NCBI GenBank assembly: GCA_965153355.1
Contig: OZ231127.1
Span: forward strand, 85,622,001-85,686,000
DNA from: Flaccisagitta enflata
Taxonomy: Eukaryota; Chaetognatha; Sagittoidea; Aphragmophora
Reading direction: 5' to 3'
Length of the DNA: 64,000 bases
In this document: positions 25,101 to 35,105 of the stretch, piece by piece
Numbering within the stretch: position 1 is the first letter of the stretch
Layout: each line of letters opens with the position of its first letter
Notes under the pieces: generated by a model
Databases searched by the model: none
The model's input: only the letters and a program-made list of their open reading frames with translations
Told to the model about the DNA's origin: nothing
Position numbers and translations under genes: made by a program

Positions 25101-26815
25101 TCGAAGCCGAGGGAAAGCGAGCGAGAATAGACGCTACGGTTTCGGACACGAATGCTAATGGACACAACTCTCAAACGGAAGGAGCGGGAAGTCCCGGAAG
25201 AAGAAGCGATGATGACCTTCCTCCGTCTTCCTTCGACGCGGATGTGATTCGTCACAAAGAATTGTTGCATGACGCCCTCAAACAAGTCGAAGCCGGACTC
25301 TTCGTCGAATCGCATTTCAACATGACTTGTACCCTGGCCACATCTTTATCATCTTCCTCCTCTTTATCTCCTCACTCTTCCTCCTCTTCCTCTTCGTCCT
25401 CTTCGTCCTCTTCATCAACCGCCGTGAGATGGCTCTTGATTCTCGGCGCGGAAATACTGCTCAAGCTGTCTCGTTTAGGTCCGATCGTTTCTCCACCCAC
25501 CGACGCTCAAACGCTACGAGAGCGGGCGCGAGAAATGATCGACAAAAGTGACCCCTTGAGGCAGAGAAATGACGCAGGAGAGGCGCGTCAATATGACGAC
25601 AACTCGGTAACTACTATAAACGGACTATTAGAAGAATATGCATTACCGATACATCATCTCCATCGTCATCGACTCGCCATCGATGAGGCCTTAGATAGAC
25701 GCGAGTGGCGAGTCCTGTACGAGTTGAATCACCACCGATATTCGAGTCTCGTCCAACAGCATCCAGCGTCACATCTGATCCAAGATCGACGCGAAACGGC
25801 GCTGTTCGTGGCCGCTCCCTCACTCAACGCCGACGCCGAGGAAAACCGGCGTCGAAGCGAGGGTGGCGGCGCCCGTGGTGGGGATGAAACTAGCGCGCCG
25901 CTTTGGTTGTTGGCCGACGATGACGCCGATGACGGGAATTCGCCGGTAACATCGTTGTCACATGTAATATCGCAGCAACATCGTCATCATAATCATCATC
26001 ATCATCATCCAGCGTCGTTTACATGTTTGGACGATGCGTTAAGATTCATTTTGCCGGACGTTTTTGACGAGACGTTGGAAGCCCAGGATTTGGATCGAAT
26101 CACAACCATTATTTTGCTTTCATCAGCGAAGTCTAACTCTGATACTCGGCGAGAAAATGTGAGAATGGAAGGAAACACGGACCAGGACCTCGAGAAAAAA
26201 CTGAACGAATTATGTTCTAAATATGGCGTGTCTGAAGACACGCTCTCCGACGTTCGTCCGCCCGATGACGATCGGCGACACGTTTGTTTCTACCATCAGC
26301 GATTTTACAAGCTGGAACGGCTTTCGGGATCCTTTTCCTCTCGACTCTGCCGCGACACCACAACATCCGGCTCGGTCTCGGCCTCTTCAGATGACATATC
26401 GAGTCGGAACTTTGTCGTGCAACTTCTCTTATGCGATTTGTGCGCTTCCGTGGAGAACGACGTCGACATCGACGCTCTTTTCTACCTCCACGGGTTGAAC
26501 CCCAAACCTCTCGACGCGACCACCGACTTTAAAGGGGAACCACCCCTATTAACAAAGAATCACTTTGAAGAAAGGCGGCAAATTGGTGAAGGGGAAACCC
26601 AGGTTGAGAACGATTCTATAAATAATACTGTAATAAGCGACCTGCAGGAGGAACTTAATTTGCACAAGGATTTCGATGACAAACCTGAATTTAGTCTCAA
26701 TATCGGACAGGAACTTCTCGACGAAGATTTTGGATTCGGTAGTTTGAGTTTAAACGACGACAAATCCGTGTTTAAAGCTCTGTTTCCTTCGATCAAAAGC
26801 GTTTTCGAAATTTGA
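24321..26815 (+). CDS. Unrecognised protein with a TPR-like N-terminus
   Basis: Two exons, 24321-24779 and 25010-26815, join at a codon boundary across a 230-bp GT-AG intron, giving about 754 residues. Not assigned to a family. The N-terminus, RKLIKAGKSYYLNRRFDDA then FDAALSLI, has the spacing of a tetratricopeptide helix pair, and LRVVLADCICRQADE at the exon 1 end could be the next helix. Exon 2 opens with an acidic run of ten Asp after basic RRRG, then a Ser run of about 20, then a hydrophobic helix RWLLILGAEILLKL. A His run occurs at about 25985-26010. The C-terminus is acidic with LLDEDFGFGSLSLNDD and ends SVFEI. No signal peptide or clear membrane span. The start is the first ATG in frame; the ATG at 24378 is an alternative. 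Codon use matches the neighbouring real exons, and the reading frame is long and non-repetitive, so the gene is real even though its role is unknown. Confidence 0.82.
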
Positions 26816-27004
26816 CATTTTGGGACTCGTTTCGAAAATTTTTGATTTTCACAATCTTGGTGGAGAGCACCGTTTTGCTCTTTCGCTCGCTCTTTCGCTC
26901 TTCATTCCGCTATTTTCTTCCGCTCTTTTTTCACTTTTCCTTTCACTGTTTCTTTCGCTATGTGTTTTTTCCACTCTCTTTCTTTTGCTCTTTCTTCCAC
27001 TCTG

Positions 27005-27007
<3 letters not shown>

Positions 27008-27095
<88 letters not shown>
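27008..27095. repeat. (CT)n microsatellite
   Basis: Pure CT run about 190 bp after the stop codon at 26815, probably in the 3' UTR or just beyond it. Confidence 0.95.
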
Positions 27096-27099
<4 letters not shown>

Positions 27100-27230
27100 C
27101 TTTCTTCTGTTCTGGCTGTTTTCTGAGAATTGAATAATCCTTTTTATAGAAAAAAAAATCCCATATTTTCAGGCCAAAAATGTTGATATTAGGTCGCCAA
27201 GACTGACAAAAAAAAACTTCGCCCTTTCAG

Positions 27231-28908
27231 TCTCTGCCATTCAGTTTGTGCGCTGGACGGCGGCGATATGAAGTTAGAATCAGGCTCAGTGAGTGACTTT
27301 TCCCTCACGAGACTGAAAGGGTCTTACAATGTTTACGAGCCAAGGACGATGGACGATTGCACTGGAGACAATTTCATCCTTGGGTTTCGTGACAAAGGAA
27401 TTTATGGTCTCAAGGTGTGTGATGGCTTTTATAAATGATCGATTGTCATGGCATCGTTGTTATCATAGCATGTTTAGTGTATTACCCGGATCCAGGATTT
27501 ACTGTGTGTAGCATAGAAAGTACAGTAGATGTCGTCTAGACTACGGGGGAATTCATGATAGGAAGGCAAATAAACTTGAGACTGATATTTGAAATATATA
27601 TTAAGAGTAGGATGTTTTATTGCCCATGGGTGTTAGTTGCCACAGAAACATATTTCCATGTATTCTTGCTAGATTGTTAATATTTTGAAAAATATTTTAA
27701 GGGAACTGAAATCAAATTTGTTACAAATTCCCCATAATATATTCCGTAAGAATGTCGCTTGTTTGGCGGTTGCTAGGTAGCATCACAGGGCTGTCACATA
27801 TAGTTACACTCCCTAGCAACCGCCAAACAAGCGTCATTCTTACAGAACATATTGAGAGAAATTAATGCAAATTTGTGGCAAATTTGATTTTAAGGAATGT
27901 TCCTTCAAAAAATTTCTCAAACTATTGATATTTTAGTGGAAATACATGGAAATGTATCCATGGCCTCCTTATTTTAGTTCTTTTTCAAGTATCAGTTTTT
28001 TAAATTTATTTGTCTATTTGTTATGAATTCCCCATAATTCCAAGTCTAGACGACATCCACTGTACTCAACTAAATGGCCTTAAAGGCTGAAAAAAAAAAA
28101 ATCGCAGAAGGCCGGATACACGGCTACCCAAGTCGCGTGCGGGTGGCCAGGGGCCATATTTGAGGTCACTCCATCATTTGGGCAGGAGCAGTGAGGCCAA
28201 AGACCCCAAAAATCCCAAAAAAGTAGTGTGACGGACGGACCGACGGACCGACAAAGCAGGGTGTAGAGTCGCGTAGCACGGGAGTAAAAATTATCTTCTA
28301 TGTCTCATTAAATTCAGTTTTGCATGGTGAACGCCTCGGGGCTTCAAGCGAGTGATATGACCGACGAAGAACTTCTCGTGCCTGCCAGTGGAAGTTACGA
28401 CTATTTTCCAGGTAATCGCCCCGTAATTGTAAGGGTTGGGTGTGAGTTGAGAATCTGTAAATCAATGATTCAATGTTATTTCATAGTGGATTCAATGGAT
28501 GTTACACAGTAGCTAATAGCAAAATGTAGAGAGAAATATAAAACACAATTATCATCATCACCAGCCTTATGAACTAGGAATGTGGAAGCGATTGACCGCT
28601 TCCATTTTGGAGGATGGGATAGCTACTAGTATTTGTACTGCAAAATGGAAGCGGAAGCGGAAGCGGTGGAAGCGGTACTAAAATCGACCGCTTCCACATC
28701 CCTATTATGAACACGTACATTTGTGTTGAAACTTTCAAGTAACGCTACTTGGTATACCGGTATAAAATCGTTGATCCTTGAATCCCATATACTTATAGGA
28801 AACGAGGTGCAGCCGTGTATGTGCGTTTACGCCTTAGTCAAATTCCTCAACTTCACGCGTAAAAGGAAGAAGGAATTGTCCGCCGTGAAAGTGACTCTCG
28901 GGCCCTAG
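27231..28908 (+). CDS. Small unrecognised protein, three exons, possibly 5'-incomplete
   Basis: Exons 27231-27414, 28318-28411 and 28799-28908 join in frame with good GT-AG sites (phases 0 and 1), which is unlikely by chance. From the ATG at 27268 the product is 116 residues; the frame stays open upstream to the acceptor, so an earlier exon is possible. Visible text includes DFSLTRLKGSYNVYEP, DNFILGFRDKGIYGLKF, EELLVPASGSYDYFPG and VKFLNFTRKRKKELSAVKV, ending TLGP. The tail is basic. No membrane span or signal peptide; five Cys are scattered. The family is not recognised. It lies between two unrelated genes on the same strand, 415 bp after one and 650 bp before TMEM127. It could be the last exons of a gene whose 5' part I missed. 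Confidence 0.6.
27523..28062. mobile_element. TA-flanked foldback element
   Basis: A 540-bp palindrome in the first intron of the small gene. The ends are CAGTAGATGTCGTCTAGAC and its near-complement. The innermost arms are CGCTTGTTTGGCGGTTGCTA with its complement (about 27757-27835). TA lies on each side (27521-27522, 28063-28064). Confidence 0.8.
28108..28288 (+). mobile_element. Short hairpin-ended element, GTCGCGTGC subfamily
   Basis: Starts AAGGCCGGATACACGGCTAC, has AAGTCGCGTGCGGGTGG near the 5' end, GACGGACCGAC repeats, and ends GAGTCGCGTAGCACGGGAGT (the last arm has two changes). It ends about 30 bp before the second exon of the small gene. Confidence 0.75.
28574..28707. repeat. Small palindrome rich in GGAAGC
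   Basis: GGAATGTGGAAGCG with GACCGCTTCCATTTTG on the left pairs with CAAAATGGAAGCGG and CGACCGCTTCCACATCCC on the right. The right arm has an extra run of GGAAGC. It lies in the second intron of the small gene. Confidence 0.7.
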
Positions 28909-29557
28909 CCTCTCCTCGCTTTCGGTTCAATTTAACAAGACTGCCGTCAATTGTGTGCGCGACGAACGCCGATGTGTAACGCGTCTCATTTGCATAATTT
29001 GGTCTCAAAGAAACTGCGCTGACGCGCGGCGCATGAAATAACGCCTCCATCCACTCGCTTCGGTGGAAAATGATCGACACACACACACACTCAAAATTCT
29101 GTACCGGCGCCTTTGAATTTGTGTGGAGGCGACGCGGTGTTGGTATTTTTCAAGTATTCTCGTGTTGGGCTGAACATCTGGCCTTTTTCTAGAGCTACAA
29201 ACATGCGTATTGTGTAGCTGATAAGACAATAACATGGAGATTGATACCATGCCGGTTTCTTTTTCAATTTCTCTGTTCTTTACACATGGCTGAGGTCGTT
29301 GTCATTGCATTGTTTTTCTAGGACGACTATTTATTTATTTTCTAGGGCATATGGTGAAAAAATGTAATCGAGTCCGGGTAGCAAGAAATGATGATGAAAG
29401 ACTTTGTAGTTATTTCCGTTCACATCTGATAATAGAAAATAGAAACTACGCCATTGGCAGTAGCCTACGCAATACGGGTCTTGCAGGAGGTGAACGTAGC
29501 ATTTAGTTAACGTCGACGCAAAAACATAAACGCACAAAACATAAAAGCGGGCGCACG

Positions 29558-31545
29558 ATGCGTTCGCACGCCGCAGCAGCGGAAATGATGACCGGCGACG
29601 ATGAGACTGCCGCTTTGACTGCCTTCGAAGGACAGAATGACGACGACGAAGACGACGACGTTCCACCGATTGACCTTTCCTCCAACGCCCCGGACCATCT
29701 GCTCTACCCCGTCGAGGAGGAAGAGGAAAATGATGTTAACGTCTCCTCTCAGCGGGGACCAATTCACGTGGCCGCCGCTGCCTCCTCCTCCTCCTCCTCC
29801 GTCTCCATTCCCACCTCCACTGTGTCCCCACCCGCCGCCGCCGCCTCCATCGTCGATAGTGATGTAAATCATGAGAATATGTTGACCACCGACTCGGTCG
29901 GCGACGCCGTTGCTGCCTCAGCTATCACCGCCGCCACCGGCAACATTATCAACCCAGCTTCTTTCGCCCCGCCTGCCTACGGAGAGGGTGAGTTACTGAG
30001 TACACACTAAACGCTAAATTCAGAATACTTGTCTTGTTCCTCCGAATTAAACCTCTCAAACAGTTGATGTCGTCTAAACATGGATGTATGGGGTGAGTCA
30101 CCCCGGGTGACAAGTTTATGGAATTCTATTTGTGCATATACTGTGTACCATATGGAGTGGAATGCCTACAATAAGTCTTAAAACGTTTGCAGAGGCGGGT
30201 ATGGCATGTACTTGAATCTGTATTGATGTGCGATGTCCCATTAATGTCAATTCAGGAACTCCCGATCTGTATTCCTATGCACTGCCTTATTCATCCATGT
30301 ACTGACTTGCGATGTCCCTTTAACGTCTATTCAGGAACTCCCGATCTGTATTCCTATGCACTGCCTCATTCATCCATGGAATTTTTGTTACCTCCCGAAA
30401 ACCGAACATCTAGTCGAAGAACCTGCAGACACCGATCTAGGTAAAGCATGCGTAGGCGTATACCCAATTACAGATGGGACCCTAATAAAAGCGGAGGAGG
30501 GACCCAAAGTTTCAGCAACACCCCTTACGGCTTATATAGCTCAAGCAAATTTCTCATTTGCTGTGGCGGAATATAGATAGAGTGGATACAATTGGCGCCA
30601 CTATGGCAATTTTGGAATTTCCAACTAAAACTCCTCCAAATTGTTAAAATTGAAAGAAAAAATTGTTAGTTTTTTTTGAAGCCCTGGAGAGTGATTTAGC
30701 GTAATCGGTACTGTTTTCGAACTCGGTGAGGTCCTTTGTTTTACTGACTTTCTAAGCGGGTTTTTTATTTAGGGTAGGGTTAGGGTTAAGGTTGGAGTTG
30801 GGAGTAGTTTTAGGGTAAGGGCTAGGGTTAGGGCTAGCGTTAGGGCTAGGTGAGGGCTAGATTTAATATATTTCAACCCAAATCTACTCAAATTAGAGCT
30901 TAGCCCAAGCAGGAAAACCCGAATGGAACAAAAGATCTGTATCGTCTTAGAAATTTTTTCCGCGTAATCTTAGGGTGTTCTAGATGGAAATTCAACAAGG
31001 CCGGATACACGGCCAATACCAGTCGAGGACGGGTGGGCAGGGGCGGAAATGCGTGTTTTCCCACTTTTCGACTCGAGCGTGACGGACCAACCAACCGACG
31101 GATGGACGGACAAAGCCTCTTATAGAGTCGCTAGTCCGCGACTAAAAATCGCCACGGTGGCGCCAATTGTGTCCATAGCAAGTGAGAAAAATGCTCGAGC
31201 CAAATAAGCTGTGGGGGGGGGGGGGGTGGTGCTAAAACTTTGGGTCCCTCCTCCGCCCTTATCAGGGTCCCGTCTGTACATGTAAGTTAACTTTCAACGT
31301 ATTTGAAATAGATTCAATTAGAATCCCGTATTCATATGCCAGTTTTATTAGAAACTGACATACACTTTTTTTTTTATAAGAGACAACCTTTTTTCAACTC
31401 AGCCTGAGTGTTCTTAAATTCCAAGTCATTTTCAGCCTCGAATTCTCTTAATTTGTTCTTATTTTTCCCTGACTTGATCCATTACTACTAATACTATCCA
31501 TGATACAAATATTACTATTATTAATACTACTGTCATTGCTACTGT

Positions 31546-31613
<68 letters not shown>

Positions 31614-34600
31614 TTACTACTACAACTACTACTACTACTGCTATTACTACTACTGATACCACTACTTTTGCTGCTACTATTACTAATTTTACTACTCTCA
31701 CTTGTAATAAAAGGAAAAACAAGGCCAAAACCTAAGTCGCGTCGCGAGACTAACAGAATCTGTTAGTAACAGAATGACTTAGAATGACTTAGTTTAACCT
31801 AAAAAGACTTAAATGACTTAAAGAAATAAAATTGATAAAAAAAAGTAAAATGGGGACCAACCAACTGACCAACTGATCGACCAACCAAGGGACGGACAAA
31901 GCGGGGTGTAGAGTCGCGTGCACGCTAAAAATTAGCTGAGGCAAAAGTCAGCCTGAGCTGTTTCTTATTTTGTTCTTAAATTTTCAGTGAATCTCAGCCT
32001 CATGTCTCTTATAAAAAAGTCTCTTATAAAAAAAAAAGTGTATTTCAATGATGGTCAATTCGTCATTGATTTCCTTTATCTCAGGTCGCGCGGACGAAGT
32101 AGTCGATCGTTTCCCTTTTCTCTTCGTTTCCCGCGTCGATTTCGTCGTTTTTGGCGTTTAAAGCGTAAAGAGCGTAACATTCCGGCCGCGTGCGCGTCTC
32201 TCGCCGTCATCGCCTTCTTGGTCTGTTCCCTCGTCATGCCGAGATGGTTCTACCTTTTCGGTGGCGCCTGCAACCGGCATAATTTGGGGGCTCTGGACTT
32301 TTTCCGCCTCGGAGTGGGAGATTTGCAGCGACACCCGCATCCCCATCAACAAATACACGACGTCCCTCCACCACGTCACAGAGAGGTGAGCAAATCTTGA
32401 CTGTTGGAGTATAGTTGTAAATTATACTTTCCCATATACACGAAATGGAAGGCGTATTTGACTCGGATTGACTGGAGACAGTAGTATGTTATTGTTGAGG
32501 GAAAAAAGTGTTTCACGTGCAAGATCAAACTCACGATTTATTTCGTGCATTGTGTGTGATGACTGATGTTCGACTTGAATATTTTCTCAGGGTCATATCG
32601 ACTACGTGCACACTTTCCCACTGGCACAACGTTCATTTGATCACGACGAAAGCGTAGTTTGGTAAGTTGATCAGCAGAGATGCAGATTCATGGTAGCAGA
32701 GTAGCAATGCTACGCGGCAGGTTTGGTCCAAGGTGCGGCAGATGCAGCAGGAATAGGAAAGGGAAGCAATGAGGGAAGGAAAAGAAGAAAAGAAAGGAAG
32801 CACAGAAAGACAACGGAAAATGAATGAAGAGAGAAAATATAGTATAGGATAAGCAAACTGAAAGAAAGAAAGAATAAAAGAGAAAATACTACATTGAAAG
32901 GTGGGAAAACAAAATAAAAGAAATAATATATGATGGGTAAGAGCTGCGGCAGGTCTCTGGAGAACATTCTGCTACGCGGCAGCTTGCGGAATCTGCATCT
33001 CTGAGTTGATGACTCTTCCCCCTCTCGGCATAACATCAACTTTTTATTGTTGCGCGTCTCCCAGTGGGGCCCTTTGCGCGCTCGCGTCTTTATAACTGTA
33101 ATGGTCTTGTGTTGCCATTTTCCTCCTTTTTATGGCTTTTTGTTCCGTCCACCCGCCTTCCATTGTTCGAGCCTTCACAATGGTAGTTTTCTCAGCAAAG
33201 AAATCCGCTGCATAGAATGCCATTTGAACAACGTAGCCGCGCCTTCACATTCCTCTTCACCTCCCCCCCCCCACCCCTTTGTTTCCTAAAGTTTGAATAA
33301 TTCATACAACTATTCGTGTAAATATTTTCTCAGGCTTGATTTTTTTTGTAAACATAGCTCCCCCACGAGTAGCTCATTAGCATTTTGGCCGCATTGCTAA
33401 GATTTGCATATCATTAGGAAATTCGGTTTACGATCTCTCTCGCTATCTGAAGAATAAATCCACTTCAAAATAAGGAATTAAACTGTACACCTTTCTCCCC
33501 GTTCCATTCCAGGGCCGACTGCGTGACGAGTCAGATTTTGATGTTGATGCGTACTGTGATCGTGTTGGTTTTCGGCGCCATTTCTTTCACTTTGGCGGCG
33601 TTTTTCCTGGACGCCGTCGGGGCTCAAGCCACGCCTTACAAGTTCATGCGGCGCCACGCGTTGGGCAACATTCTCACCGTGCTCCTCTGCGTCGTCATCA
33701 ACGGATTCGCCTACTGGGTCTCCACGCTCATACGCGCCCAACAAAGTGCCAACAAAACTCTCGCCGGTAAAATGCGAAGACTGCACGATTTGCATGTGTA
33801 CCAGGATTTTTTTACGTCATTGTACTGAGTAAACTAACACACAGTGCATCTTGCAAAAAGCCCCGTAACTTCAAACATTCAAAAGTAATGTTAAGAAACC
33901 TCCCGTCAGGATGACTTAATAGATAACAGGTTGCTTACACAGATGAACAAGGCCGGATACACGGCTACCCTAGTCGAGTGCGGGTGGGCAGGAGCCGTAT
34001 GCTCAAAAAGCTCAAAAGCGCCGAAAAAGTAAAGAGGGGGACCGACCGACCGACCGACGGACCGACGGACCGACCGACCGACCGACCGACCGACCGACCG
34101 ACCGACCGACCGACCGACCGACCGACCGACCGACCGACCGACCGACCGACCGACCGACCGACCGACCGACCGACCGACCGACCGACCGACCGACCGACCG
34201 ACCGACCGACCGACCGACCGACCGACCGACCGACCGACCGACCGACCGACCGACCGACGTAGCACGCGACTAAAAACAGGTTGCTTACACAGATGAAAAG
34301 GTTTCCTGATCATTGCCGATGTGTTACCATGATGATTACCAATGTGTACATGAAAGCAATTTGGGCACCTTCCGCATGCAGCAGAATTCATTCCAGTTGT
34401 CTGAATTTATTTATAATGATCAGCATTATTTTTCTTATTTTCAGGTAAAAAGATTGAAGTGAATTTTGACGTGTCCTTTTACCTCATCGTCGCCGCTGGT
34501 GAGTCGTTGCTGTTAAAGATGGATAATGAAAAAATGATAATTGGATAATGATTATGATGATTATGATGTAGTAATGCATGCATGATGATATTGATCGATG

Positions 34601-35061
34601 CTGTTGGTGAATTGATGACGATGATGATTGTGATTTGGACGTTGATAATTATTGAAATTCTGCATTTGTAATTCAATCATTCATCATCAACATCTGTCCC
34701 TCCCTCTTCAACTCAGGCGCTGGATCAGTGGTCGCGACAGCGGCTAATCTCCTCAAGCAGCATCCGACGGAGGAAGAGGAGCAAATATCCCGACTGATCG
34801 ACTGCGACGAAAACGACGGCAACATCGATGACAACGACGACGACAACGACGACGCCGACGATGGAATCTGTGGAGGAAGACGACGACGACGACAAGATGA
34901 CAACAATCTGCTCGAAAGGAGGATGAGGAGCAGAGGAGATCTCACCTCACTTTACGATTCGCATTATGGTAATTTGGGACGATACAAATATTTTCTATCT
35001 TTCTTTCTTTCTTTCTTTTTCTTTTTCTTTTTCTTTTTCTTTTTCTTTTTCTTTTTCTTTT

Positions 35062-35105
<44 letters not shown>

